31,832 nucleotides of DNA, taken from UBA1672 sp964015995 (GTDB lineage Bacteria > Pseudomonadota > Alphaproteobacteria > Micavibrionales > Micavibrionaceae). Below, in pieces: positions 6,524-15,342 of this stretch. The stretch covers positions 1-31,832 of the forward strand of contig CAXHFH010000015.1 in NCBI GenBank assembly GCA_964015995.1, read 5' to 3'. Made by a program: the position numbers and the translations under genes. The notes below the pieces were generated by a model that saw only the letters and a program-made list of their open reading frames with translations, did not search any database and was not told where the DNA came from. Position 1 is the stretch's first letter. Each line of letters starts with the position of its first letter.

Positions 6524-8542
6524 ATGTCTTTAAGCTCTTATTATCAAGCTCTTATCACTGACTTTTTAAACGCTGACCAAGAAAAAATTCTTGGTGAGCT
6601 TACTGCTAATCATCATTTTTCTTTAGAAATATCGCAGCGTAATGCCTGGATTTCACAAATTGAAAATTTAAAAGAGCAGCTTAAAGATTTTAAAAGAGGC
6701 CAAATTTTCTTTGAGTTTACAATTCCAAGAATGGGAAAGCGCGCCGATGTTTTGCTTTTGATAGATAACGTCATATTTGTGCTCGAATATAAAGTTGGTG
6801 CTAAGCAATACGATCGGCATGCATTAGATCAAGCTTTAGATTATGCGCTAGACTTAAAAAACTTTCATGAAGGAAGTCACCATAAGACAATAGTTCCTAT
6901 TTTAGTGGCTACAAAAGCACCGCAAGCGATTAAAAATGTTGAATTGTATCAAGATCAAGTTTCTAAGCCTGTTTGCAGTAATGGTTCAAACCTTTTAGAG
7001 ATTGTAAATGATGTCGTTTCGAACAAACGAGAAACCTCGCTTAGCAATATTCAGGTAGTAGGATTTTCAGATCAGCAGCAAGATGAATTTGGTAGTGAAG
7101 ATTGGGCCGATAGTGGATATAAGCCTACACCAACAATTGTTGAAGCCGCGCAAGCTTTATATCAAGGGCATTCAGTCCAAGAAATTTCTAGATCAGATGC
7201 AGGCGCAAAAAACCTAACCGTTACTTCTGAATGTATTTCAGAGATTATTGAGTATTCAAAAGCCAATAAACGAAAATCGATCTGCTTTGTAACTGGTGTG
7301 CCCGGGGCCGGAAAGACACTTGCTGGTTTAAATATTTCTACTCGAAAGCTTGAAGAAGGAACAGAAGAGCATGCCGTTTTCTTGTCAGGGAATGGGCCCT
7401 TAGTAGATGTTTTAAGGGAAGCCCTCGCACGAGATGAGGTGTTGCGTAGTAAAAAACTGAATAAGCCCATAAAAAAAGAGGATGCAAAACGAAAAGTGGG
7501 CGCATTTATTCAGAACATTCATCATTTTAGAGATGCGGGTTTAAAGACAGAAAAAGCGCCCATTGAACACGTTGTGATCTTCGACGAAGCACAAAGAGCA
7601 TGGAATCAAGCACAAGCTGAAAAGTTTATGGTGCAAAAGCGTGGTGCAGTCAGTTTCGATATGTCAGAGCCAGAGTTTTTGATTAGTTTGATGGATAGAA
7701 AAGAAGATTGGTGCACAATCATTTGTCTTATTGGTGGCGGTCAGGAAATCAATACTGGTGAAGCTGGCCTTATTGAGTGGTTCCATGCGTTGCAAAGAAG
7801 CTTTAAGCATTGGGATGTTTACCATTCAGGGCAATTATCAAATAAAAATTATAACCTTGGCGAAAATTTAGAGGACAAAATACAGTCTCTAAATGCCAAG
7901 GAAAAATTAGGTTTGCACTTAGCTGTTTCAATCAGATCGTTTCGCGCTGAAAAACTATCAGATTTCGTCGGGGCCATTATCGATGGTGATCATGCGCAAG
8001 CACGATCACTATATGCAGAGCTAACCAATTATCACATGTCCGTGACTAGAGACATAAACCAGGCGAGGAAATGGCTAAGAAGCCATGCAAGAGGTACAGA
8101 GCGTCTCGGCATGTTGGCGTCCTCCGGAGCCATCAGATTAAAGCCAGAGGGCATTCACGTTAAAAGTAAAATCGATCCTGCGAATTGGTTTCTGAACGGA
8201 AAAGAGGATGTTCGTTCATCATATTATCTCGAAGATGTTGCCACTGAATTTGACATTCAGGGATTAGAACTGGATTGGACAGGTGTTTGTTGGGATGCGG
8301 ATTTGCGCATGGAAAATGGACATTGGGCCTTTTATAATTTTAAGGGCACTAAATGGCAAAACGTCAATGACCGCTTTAGACGGTTGTACTTAGCGAATGC
8401 CTATCGTGTTTTATTAACGCGTGCGCGCCAAGGCATGGTTATTTTTGTGCCTCATGGTGATGATAATGACCACACAAGGCCCAAATGCTATTACGATCAA
8501 ACGTTTGAGTTTTTAAAGTTATGTGGAATTAACGAAATATAG
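6524..8542 (+). CDS. PD-(D/E)XK nuclease fused to DUF2075/Schlafen-type helicase-like ATPase
   Basis: The 672-aa protein starts with a predicted restriction-type nuclease domain. D75 lies in a beta strand after GKRA, and E88-Y-K90 follows, the spacing of a PD-D-x-n-ExK site. A DUF2075-like superfamily 1 ATPase follows: Walker A GVPGAGKT (258-265), Walker B VIFDEAQRAW (351-360, D354-E355), a SIRSFR motif, and a C-terminal motif VI-like AYRVLLTRARQG. Such fusions act on nucleic acid and are frequent on defence islands. The target is unknown. It is intact and is the main cargo of element B. No strong Shine-Dalgarno sequence precedes the ATG. Its stop lies 6 bp before the open frame of the recombinase remnant. 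Confidence 0.85.
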   Translation: MSLSSYYQALITDFLNADQEKILGELTANHHFSLEISQRNAWISQIENLKEQLKDFKRGQIFFEFTIPRMGKRADVLLLIDNVIFVLEYKVGAKQYDRHALDQALDYALDLKNFHEGSHHKTIVPILVATKAPQAIKNVELYQDQVSKPVCSNGSNLLEIVNDVVSNKRETSLSNIQVVGFSDQQQDEFGSEDWADSGYKPTPTIVEAAQALYQGHSVQEISRSDAGAKNLTVTSECISEIIEYSKANKRKSICFVTGVPGAGKTLAGLNISTRKLEEGTEEHAVFLSGNGPLVDVLREALARDEVLRSKKLNKPIKKEDAKRKVGAFIQNIHHFRDAGLKTEKAPIEHVVIFDEAQRAWNQAQAEKFMVQKRGAVSFDMSEPEFLISLMDRKEDWCTIICLIGGGQEINTGEAGLIEWFHALQRSFKHWDVYHSGQLSNKNYNLGENLEDKIQSLNAKEKLGLHLAVSIRSFRAEKLSDFVGAIIDGDHAQARSLYAELTNYHMSVTRDINQARKWLRSHARGTERLGMLASSGAIRLKPEGIHVKSKIDPANWFLNGKEDVRSSYYLEDVATEFDIQGLELDWTGVCWDADLRMENGHWAFYNFKGTKWQNVNDRFRRLYLANAYRVLLTRARQGMVIFVPHGDDNDHTRPKCYYDQTFEFLKLCGINEI

Positions 8543-8548
8543 AATTAA

Positions 8549-8872
8549 GCCACATCAGACTCATCAAAAGAGAAGCTGATCATTGCTGAAAAGATCAAGA
8601 ATTGTGGTCGTCCGATAGAGAGCTTCGAAGATACTTTTAGAACCGCTATCACATTCCTTGGAAACCCGCTTAAACTGTGGGAAAGCGAGTGCATCGAACA
8701 GCGCAGAATGCTGCTCAGAATGGCATTTGCGGACAAGATAACTTACGACAGAAATCACGGTTTTAGAACCGCCGCTTTCTCGCAGCCATTCTCACTTTTA
8801 GAGGATTTACACATGGGTAAGAAAGGAATGGTGGGCCAGGCCGGATTTGAACCAGCGACCAATCCGTTATGA
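8549..8872 (+). pseudogene. C-terminal remnant of a second serine recombinase
   Basis: This open frame of about 107 codons lacks a start. Its last ~97 codons align without gaps to the end of the element A recombinase, roughly 85-90% identical at the DNA level by eye. Many changes are synonymous (for example GAC/GAT, GCA/GCT, CTT/CTC), and it ends with the same GQAGFEPATNPL and stop inside the tRNA. The catalytic, Recombinase and zinc-ribbon domains are absent. It is a sister recombinase that lost its 5' part, or a tail kept as flank of the attachment site. Confidence 0.85.
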
Positions 8873-8875
8873 GCG
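8827..8875 (+). repeat. att core, chromosomal copy within intact tRNA
   Basis: Identical to 4835-4883. It covers the 3' part of the tRNA (CCA, acceptor strand, T arm, variable loop, 3' anticodon stem) plus part of the anticodon loop. Integration here rebuilds the tRNA, as is usual for tRNA-targeting elements. Confidence 0.9.
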
Positions 8876-8905
8876 GACTGCTCTAACCAACTGAGCTACT
8901 GGCCC
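8829..8905 (-). tRNA. tRNA with anticodon CAU, probably tRNA-Ile2 (lysidine)
   Basis: The 77-nt gene folds cleanly: acceptor GGGCCAG/CTGGCCC, D stem GCTC/GAGC, anticodon stem GTCCG/CGGAT with loop CTCATAA, T arm GCTGG-TTCAAAT-CCGGC, discriminator A and an encoded CCA. The anticodon is CAU. The variable loop and T-stem start (TGGTC-GCTGG) resemble E. coli tRNA-Ile2, whose C34 becomes lysidine and reads AUA, more than elongator tRNA-Met. That choice is by similarity. The 3' end is the integration site for elements A and B. Confidence 0.9.
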
Positions 8906-9025
8906 TTTAGAAATAATAGAAAGTTTTATCGCGTATATCCCTGATAAAAGCAACATCTTTTATAGAAGCTCCTCTCTCTTTTTGCTATATCAGTAAAGAT
9001 ATAACCTACATAAAGACATATAATC

Positions 9026-10462
9026 ATGCCCACAGCCACAATCACATTTTTTAACCCGTTTCTTTCCCGCAAGCGTAAAGATCATTTTCTTATAACGGTC
9101 ACGAATGAAGACGAATTTAAAAAATTAATCAAAAACATGGATACCTCGACCCAATCTTTGTGCGATCAGCAGGGATTTAAAGGGAAAAGTGGTGAAGTAT
9201 TGATTGTTCGAAACCCAGACGGTGATATTCAAAATTTATATGCCGGTACAGAAAAAAAGGCACTGTATTTGGATGGCAGCAAAATTCATGCAGAAATAAC
9301 AGATAGGTTTTCACGTGATCTTCTGGATAAGGCTAGTTTCGAGTTTGAAGGCGGAAACATAAAACAAGATGCACTTGATCGACTACATATAGGTTGGGGT
9401 TGGGCCGCGTATTGTTTTGATTCTTATAAAAAAGAAGAAAAAAATCAAAAGAGCGCCGCACTGATTATTTCAAAAGATGCCGATAAAAATCGCGTACAAA
9501 GCTTTGTTGAGTCTGTCAGCCTCATCCGTGATCTTGTAAATACACCCGCAAACGACATGGGGCCGGATGAATTAGAAGCAGCAACGAACACGCTAACAGG
9601 GAAGCATGACGTTTCTTTGAAGGTTATAAAAGATAAAGCCCTTATCACTAAGAATTTCCCAATGGTTTTTGATGTTGGTAGAGCGAGCGATCGTCGCCCA
9701 AGACTGCTTGATTTTTCATGGGGAAATACCAAACACCCAAAAGTCACACTGGTTGGTAAAGGCGTGTGTTTTGATACTGGTGGCCTCGATATCAAACCAT
9801 CGCAATATATGCTGACCATGAAAAAAGACATGGGGGGCTCGGCACATGTTCTTGGGCTTGCACACATGATTATGAGTCTCAAGCTCCCTATTCGTTTGCG
9901 CGTTCTTATTCCGGCGGTTGAAAACTCCATTGCGGGCAATGCGTATCGTCCATCTGATATCCTACAGAGCCGCAAAGGCATAACTGTTGAAGTTGGGAAT
10001 ACTGATGCAGAAGGCAGGCTTGTGCTCGCGGATGCGCTCACCTATGCATGTGAAGATAAGCCGGAACTGTTGATTGATTTTGCCACCTTAACAGGCGCTG
10101 CACGTGTCGCCGTTGGTTATGGACTACCAGCTTTGTTCAGTAACAACGATAAAACCGCGTATGATATTCAACAACAATCGGCCAAAGACAACGTTGATGA
10201 TGCTGTTTGGAACCTTCCGCTTTGGAAGCCATATCGCGCAGACCTCGACAGCTCTGTTGCAGATATCAGCAGCACAGGCGGTAAAGCCGGCGCAAGCACA
10301 GCCGCCTTATTCCTTAAAGAATTTGTTGATGATGACATTGAGTGGATTCACATGGATGTATTTTCATGGGAACAACACGGAAAGACGGGTCGCCCCAAAG
10401 GTGGTGCTGATACAGGTATGCGCGCTATTTTCGCATTTTTGGAAGATCGTTACGGCAAGTGA
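9026..10462 (+). CDS. Leucyl aminopeptidase family protein (M17, PepA-like)
   Basis: The 478-aa dizinc aminopeptidase releases N-terminal residues from peptides in the cytoplasm. All five family metal ligands are seen: K245, D250 (in GKGVCFDTGG), D268 (KKDMGG), and D327 and E329 in the signature NTDAEGRL (325-332). The N-terminal 150 residues are divergent, as usual in the family. It is the first chromosomal gene beyond the tRNA, probably with its own promoter in 8906-9025, though no clear ribosome site is visible. Its 3' end overlaps the convergent Mur ligase gene by 13 bp. Confidence 0.93.
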   Translation: MPTATITFFNPFLSRKRKDHFLITVTNEDEFKKLIKNMDTSTQSLCDQQGFKGKSGEVLIVRNPDGDIQNLYAGTEKKALYLDGSKIHAEITDRFSRDLLDKASFEFEGGNIKQDALDRLHIGWGWAAYCFDSYKKEEKNQKSAALIISKDADKNRVQSFVESVSLIRDLVNTPANDMGPDELEAATNTLTGKHDVSLKVIKDKALITKNFPMVFDVGRASDRRPRLLDFSWGNTKHPKVTLVGKGVCFDTGGLDIKPSQYMLTMKKDMGGSAHVLGLAHMIMSLKLPIRLRVLIPAVENSIAGNAYRPSDILQSRKGITVEVGNTDAEGRLVLADALTYACEDKPELLIDFATLTGAARVAVGYGLPALFSNNDKTAYDIQQQSAKDNVDDAVWNLPLWKPYRADLDSSVADISSTGGKAGASTAALFLKEFVDDDIEWIHMDVFSWEQHGKTGRPKGGADTGMRAIFAFLEDRYGK

Positions 10463-11850
10463 TTTAGGATATCTTGCGCAAAACTATGGAGCGTATCATC
10501 ACGCGCGCCCATAATAACGACGCGATCCCCCTGCTTTGCATTTGCGATGATAAAATCTGACGTATCACTGCGTTTTTCAAACCAGTGGGCATTCACACCT
10601 GCCTTATTTAAATCATCAATGATATGACGCGCCGTAACAGAACGGTCAACCGTTCCTCCCGCGTAATAGACCTCAGGCATGATAAGAGTGTCGCCTTTAT
10701 CAAGATGCTCGGCAAAGGCCTGAACCATTTCTTGCCCCATCATACGCAGCGGCCCAAAACCATGAGGCTGAAACATTACAATTAATCGACCATCAAAAGA
10801 TTTAAGGCACTGTAAACTTGCGGATATTTTATCAGGATTGTGGGCGAAATCATCAATGACTGTGACACCATTCTTTGTGCCCACTAATTCCATACGGCGA
10901 TGCACACCTTTAAAGCTTTCCAGAGCATTAATACTTTGGATTATATCAATGTCCATTGCCGCGCAAACACCAAGCGCAGCCAACGCATTTTCAACATTAT
11001 GTTGCCCGGGAACATTCAAATGAACACCGTATGCCTGCCCATCATGATGAAGGGTAAAATCAATCCCTTCCGCGCTTGGTACTAAGTCTTTAGCTCTCAG
11101 TAGCGCGCTATCATTTTTAACGGCATAACTTAACACGTTGGCCTTCGCCTTTTCTTCACATAGAACTGCTGCCCTTGGTTGATCATAATTGACGACGACC
11201 GTTTGTGACGTGCAAGCCAAATAATCACCAAAAAGCGTTTCCAACTCTTCCATACTTTTGTGATCAAGGGCGATATTATTTAAGACAGCGACAGACGGTT
11301 TATAATGAGCGATGGAGCCATCACTTTCATCCATTTCCGCCACAAACAAAGAATCAGAACCTTTGCGAATGTTCGAAAACTTATCATTTTCATTCGATCT
11401 TAAATTCCTGATTTCTCCGCCATTTACAATCGTTGGGTCTTTACTAAGCTCGGTTAATATCGTCCCAACCATGCCTGTTACTGTTGATTTACCGCTTGTC
11501 CCTGCAATCGCTATTCTTTGCTCTGCCTCGTTAAATAATTCCGCAAGCAAAGCACCACGTTTAACAATCGGGATATCCAAATCAAGGGCAGCACGAACAT
11601 CAGGAATCGTTTCTTCGACTGCGCTGGACACCACAAGCACATCAATGTCTTTTGATATGCCTGAACCATCTTGCGGCGATATTTCTATCCCTAAATCTTT
11701 CAGTGCTTGAAATTTTTCGGGTGTTTTACCCTGATCGTAAGAACGATCCGACCCTATGACAATATGCCCTCTTTTCTTAAGTAAAACAGAGAGAGGCATC
11801 ATGCCACTGCCCCCGATGCCACAAAAGAAATATGTTTTTGGGGACGTCAT
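10450..11850 (-). CDS. Mur ligase family protein, MurC/Mpl-like paralogue
   Basis: The 466-aa ATP-dependent ligase has the MurC-type N-terminal Rossmann motif GIGGSGM (11-17), the ATP loop GTSGKST (117-123) and the C-terminal substrate-domain motif GVHRRMELVG, with DDFAHNP after it. MurC adds L-Ala, and Mpl adds a recycled tripeptide, to UDP-MurNAc. The P-loop GTSGKST differs from the usual GTHGKTT of both, and there are no division/cell-wall cluster genes nearby. I therefore read it as a second, possibly specialised, ligase and not the housekeeping MurC. It lies 30 bp downstream of the lipoprotein gene and may be co-transcribed with it. Confidence 0.85.
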   Translation of the reverse strand: MTSPKTYFFCGIGGSGMMPLSVLLKKRGHIVIGSDRSYDQGKTPEKFQALKDLGIEISPQDGSGISKDIDVLVVSSAVEETIPDVRAALDLDIPIVKRGALLAELFNEAEQRIAIAGTSGKSTVTGMVGTILTELSKDPTIVNGGEIRNLRSNENDKFSNIRKGSDSLFVAEMDESDGSIAHYKPSVAVLNNIALDHKSMEELETLFGDYLACTSQTVVVNYDQPRAAVLCEEKAKANVLSYAVKNDSALLRAKDLVPSAEGIDFTLHHDGQAYGVHLNVPGQHNVENALAALGVCAAMDIDIIQSINALESFKGVHRRMELVGTKNGVTVIDDFAHNPDKISASLQCLKSFDGRLIVMFQPHGFGPLRMMGQEMVQAFAEHLDKGDTLIMPEVYYAGGTVDRSVTARHIIDDLNKAGVNAHWFEKRSDTSDFIIANAKQGDRVVIMGARDDTLHSFAQDILNHLP

Positions 11851-11880
11851 TTAAAATTCCGTATTGTAATTTTAAGGGGG

Positions 11881-12504
11881 CTATTGACCGGGGAACAGAT
11901 CAACGGGTTCAGAGTTCGCACTATCCGCTTCCTTTAGAACCTCAGTTGGCGTTTCACGCAATTCATCAAGAACAGAATCCATATCGCCTTTGCTTTGACT
12001 TGGCTCGACTAACTCTTCAACTTTAATAATCATGTCATCCGCATTCTCTTCTTTATCCACCATCACTGGCTCAGGAGAAGAAAATTCTTCAAGATCGACA
12101 AGCTCCTCATGCATGATAAACGCCTGCTCTGAAAAGTTTATCGTGATAACATCCGGATAGTAATGCAATGGCTGAGATCTGTAGTCCCATGCACTTCCTG
12201 TGTCTTCACCCCACATCGCCTTGGACTCAAACTTCGCAGGCACAGTTAGGTTTGCCGTCCTATCGTCAGACGTATGACAGGCAATTTCCATGTCTTTAGC
12301 GGATTTTTTAATATTGATGCTTTGCGGCGTAACAACGTTATATTTCTTCTTATCTACAGATACCACACACTTTGCGTCCTGAGCTTCAGGTGATAAAAAC
12401 GTAATATCTTGGTGGGTCGACGATCCCATCGAATAGCCACACGCCCCTAAAAGCAAAACAGATGATAAAGCAGTCAAAGAAAAGTAAGTTGAGCGAATAC
12501 GCAT
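11881..12504 (-). CDS. Putative lipoprotein with PEGA-like domain
   Basis: The 207-aa protein has a type II signal peptide with lipobox LLGAC (C22 lipidated). A beta-rich domain follows, with C-V-V-S-V, a TPQSINIKKS segment and a second Cys (IACHT). This recalls small lipoproteins in which a TPG-type strand precedes a conserved Cys pair. The C-terminal third is acidic and probably disordered. A periplasmic envelope role is likely, but no substrate can be named. The Mur ligase lies just downstream. Confidence 0.75.
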   Translation of the reverse strand: MRIRSTYFSLTALSSVLLLGACGYSMGSSTHQDITFLSPEAQDAKCVVSVDKKKYNVVTPQSINIKKSAKDMEIACHTSDDRTANLTVPAKFESKAMWGEDTGSAWDYRSQPLHYYPDVITINFSEQAFIMHEELVDLEEFSSPEPVMVDKEENADDMIIKVEELVEPSQSKGDMDSVLDELRETPTEVLKEADSANSEPVDLFPGQ

Positions 12505-12533
12505 AGGTAGGTTACCCCGAGTTAAAATAAATT

Positions 12534-12566
12534 ATGCAAATGATTTTATATAATCATTCTGTGCAT
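12534..12566 (-). terminator. AT-rich hairpin after clpB, probable terminator
   Basis: ATGCA and AATGATT on the left arm pair with AATCATT and TGCAT on the right arm around a 6-nt loop. A T-rich tract follows on the minus strand. It lies about 30 bp after the clpB stop and before the lipoprotein gene. It is weak in GC, so it could also be an operator. Confidence 0.45.
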
Positions 12567-12594
12567 GACAATCTATCACACGCCTGTTTTATAG

Positions 12595-15204
12595 TTAAGC
12601 CACAGATTTCTCAGATTCCTGCCGGCCGCCCGAAACAGTAAAATCTAGTGCCTTATCTTTTACATCGACCGTCACTTTTGCACCTTCACTTACCTCACCG
12701 GACAGTAAAAGCTCCGCAAGCTTATTCTGAAGCTGCGTCTGGATAACACGCTTAAGCGGCCGTGCGCCATAAACAGGGTCATAACCTTTATCTGCAATCC
12801 ATATGCGTGCTTTGTCCGATAGCTCAAGCGTAATATGCTGCGCCTTTAAAAGATCATGCAAATAACCAAGCTGTATCACGACAATGCCTTCAATATCCTT
12901 ACGCTCTAGGCGGCTGAACAGCAGTATTTCGTCAATACGGTTAAGGAATTCAGGGCGGAATGCGTTACGCACGACATTCATAACATCTTCACGCACATCA
13001 TTGACATTATCCCCTTCTTCTTGGTTCACGAGGTATTCGCTGCCGAGGTTAGAGGTCATGATCAAAACAGTATTGCTAAAATCAACTGTACGCCCCTGCC
13101 CGTCAGTCAGACGGCCATCATCCAAAACCTGCAAAAGAATATTAAACACGTCGGGATGCGCTTTTTCGACTTCATCGAATAAAACAACCTGATATGGTCG
13201 GCGGCGTACAGCTTCGGTAAGCGCGCCCCCCTCTTCATACCCAACATATCCCGGAGGTGCGCCAATCATGCGTGATACGGCGTGTTTCTCCATATATTCT
13301 GACATATCCATACGAATAAGTGCACTTTCGTCATCAAACATGAATTCCGCAAGGGCCTTGGTCAGTTCGGTTTTACCAACCCCCGTTGGCCCAAGAAATA
13401 AGAACGAGCCAATCGGGCGCCTTGGATCTTGTAATCCTGCACGAGATCTTCGTATCGCATCTGAAACAGACTTAACGGCCTCATCTTGACCAACGACGCG
13501 TTGACGAAGTTTGTCTTCCATGGAAAGCAACTTTTCACGCTCGCCTTCCATCATTTTATCAACCGGCACGCCTGTCCATTTACTAACGATATAGGCAATG
13601 TCATTGGATGTGACTTCCTCGTTAATCATATTATGGGTATCATGCTCTGATACATCAGCAATTTTGGATTCTAATTCAGGAATAGTCGCGTATTTAAGCT
13701 CACTCGCCTTTGCCCAATCGTTATTACGCTCCGCTTGCTCCAATTCAATGCGGGCTTTATCTAAGCTTTCTGTAAAGCGCTGCCCTGCATTTAATTTTTC
13801 TTTTTCGGCTTTCCACTGACTGGTTAGTTCAGCAGATTGCGATTCCAATTCATCCAGTTCTTTTTCCAAAGTTTTAAGACGCTCTTTCGATGCCTTGTCT
13901 TTTTCTTTTTTCAGAGCTTCACGCTCGATCTTAAGCTGAACGATCCGGCGGTCAAGCTCATCTATATTTTCTGGTTTACTGTCCACCTGCATCCGCAAAC
14001 GTGACGATGCCTCGTCGACTAAATCAATCGCTTTATCCGGTAAAAAACGATCCGTGATATAACGATGCGATAAGGTTGAAGCAGACACAATCGCCGCGTC
14101 GGTAATGCGTACGCCGTGATGCAATTCGTATTTTTCTTTCAAACCACGCAAAATGGAAATCGTATCCTCCACGGTTGGCTCAGACACAAAGACAGGCTGG
14201 AATCGACGGGCAAGCGCAGCATCTTTTTCGATGTGCTTACGGTATTCATCGAGCGTTGTCGCACCGACCATGTGCAATTCACCGCGTGCCAAGGCGGGTT
14301 TGAGCATATTGGACGCATCCATTGCTCCATCTGATTTACCAGCACCAACCAATGTATGAAGCTCATCAAGGAAAAGAACAATCTCTCCTTCAGCTGCGGA
14401 AATTTCATCAATCACAGACTTTAAACGTTCTTCGAATTCACCGCGATATTTAGCACCCGCTAGCAATGCACCTAAATCCAATGACATCAGTTTTTTGTCA
14501 CGCAAAGCTTCGGGTACGTCACCATTCACAATGCGCTGCGCTAACCCTTCAATAATCGCCGTTTTACCAACGCCTGGCTCCCCGATCAAAACAGGGTTGT
14601 TTTTCGTTCTGCGCGCAAGGACTTGGATCGTACGTCTTATTTCTTCATCACGCCCAATGATAGGATCAAGCTTACCTTTGCGAGCATCTTCCGTTAAATC
14701 ACGCGCGTATTTATTAAGGGCATCAAACTGATCTTCCGCACCCGCCGTATCAGCTGTGCGGCCTTTGCGTACATCATTAATGGCTTGATTGAGTGTTTGG
14801 TCCTGAATGCCTGCATCATCTAAATATCCGGCAACATCTGTTCTTTTAGCCATGATCATGGCCTGCAAAATGCGTTCGGTGGTAACAAAGCGATCACCTG
14901 ATTTTTCACTTATTTGTTCTGCATTAGCAAAAATCTTGGCAAGGTCACCGGAAAGGCGCAACTGCCCCGCCCCCGATCCTTCGACAACAGGAAACTTGGC
15001 GATAGCCCCTTCAAGGGAGGCTTTCAGAAGCGACACTTTTCCACCTGCGCCTCTTATTATTTTGGGTGCAAGACCATCTGCATCATCCAACATAACCTTA
15101 AGAAAGTGCTCAGGCTCTAAGGATTGGTGCCCATAACGCGTTGCGAGTGTTTGAGCTTGCTGTAAAAGGCTTTTGGTTTTTTCGGTAAGCTTTTCAAAAT
15201 CCAT
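12595..15204 (-). CDS. clpB: ATP-dependent disaggregase ClpB
   Basis: The 869-aa protein is full length for the family. It has a Clp N-terminal repeat domain (about 1-145), AAA1 with Walker A GEPGVGKT (208-215) and the LFLDELHTLVGAG Walker B region, a coiled-coil M domain (about 410-530), and AAA2 with Walker A GPTGVGKT near 600. As a hexamer it threads aggregated proteins with DnaK in the cytoplasm. No convincing sigma-32-type heat-shock promoter was found in the short upstream gap, although that is the usual control. The gene is isolated by terminator-like hairpins on both sides. Confidence 0.98.
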   Translation of the reverse strand: MDFEKLTEKTKSLLQQAQTLATRYGHQSLEPEHFLKVMLDDADGLAPKIIRGAGGKVSLLKASLEGAIAKFPVVEGSGAGQLRLSGDLAKIFANAEQISEKSGDRFVTTERILQAMIMAKRTDVAGYLDDAGIQDQTLNQAINDVRKGRTADTAGAEDQFDALNKYARDLTEDARKGKLDPIIGRDEEIRRTIQVLARRTKNNPVLIGEPGVGKTAIIEGLAQRIVNGDVPEALRDKKLMSLDLGALLAGAKYRGEFEERLKSVIDEISAAEGEIVLFLDELHTLVGAGKSDGAMDASNMLKPALARGELHMVGATTLDEYRKHIEKDAALARRFQPVFVSEPTVEDTISILRGLKEKYELHHGVRITDAAIVSASTLSHRYITDRFLPDKAIDLVDEASSRLRMQVDSKPENIDELDRRIVQLKIEREALKKEKDKASKERLKTLEKELDELESQSAELTSQWKAEKEKLNAGQRFTESLDKARIELEQAERNNDWAKASELKYATIPELESKIADVSEHDTHNMINEEVTSNDIAYIVSKWTGVPVDKMMEGEREKLLSMEDKLRQRVVGQDEAVKSVSDAIRRSRAGLQDPRRPIGSFLFLGPTGVGKTELTKALAEFMFDDESALIRMDMSEYMEKHAVSRMIGAPPGYVGYEEGGALTEAVRRRPYQVVLFDEVEKAHPDVFNILLQVLDDGRLTDGQGRTVDFSNTVLIMTSNLGSEYLVNQEEGDNVNDVREDVMNVVRNAFRPEFLNRIDEILLFSRLERKDIEGIVVIQLGYLHDLLKAQHITLELSDKARIWIADKGYDPVYGARPLKRVIQTQLQNKLAELLLSGEVSEGAKVTVDVKDKALDFTVSGGRQESEKSVA

Positions 15205-15288
15205 TTTAATTACCTCATCAAGAAATTTATTCAGATGTGTATATTGAGCCTTCAGATAGTATCTCGTAATTGACCAAAATCAAGATAA

Positions 15289-15310
15289 AAGGCGGACAAA
15301 TGCCCGCCTT
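15289..15310 (-). terminator. Rho-independent terminator after DUF4167 gene
   Basis: The 7-bp GC-rich stem AAGGCGG/CCGCCTT with an 8-nt loop is followed on the minus strand by TTTTATC. It closes the prfA-prmC-DUF4167 transcription group before clpB. Confidence 0.75.
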
Positions 15311-15342
15311 GATTACTATGCTAGCTGTAGAAGAAGTCAGGC

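Larger units (their letters stand above)
4835..8875 (+). mobile_element. Element B: 4-kb cassette between two tRNA att cores, recombinase reduced to its tail
   Basis: B is bounded by 49-bp direct repeats at 4835-4883 and 8827-8875. From base 4593 on, the recombinase tail and core recur at a constant offset of 3992 bp with no indel. The cassette carries iterons, a two-gene membrane/exported pair, and a helicase-nuclease gene whose stop is only a few bases from the recombinase-tail homology. It has no catalytic recombinase domain of its own. It is either a decayed element or one mobilised in trans by A. Confidence 0.7.

Noticed and set aside
8545..8758. Minus-strand frames resembling others at 4536-4766
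   Set aside because: They are antisense shadows of the duplicated recombinase tail. Their similarity reflects the plus-strand homology.
9445..10041. 198-codon antisense frame within the M17 peptidase gene
   Set aside because: It has no domain or ribosome site. The opposite strand encodes all five metal ligands of the peptidase.
15205..15288. Heat-shock (sigma-32) promoter for clpB
   Set aside because: A CTTG box is present, but no matching -10 at the right spacing was found. I do not report it as a feature.
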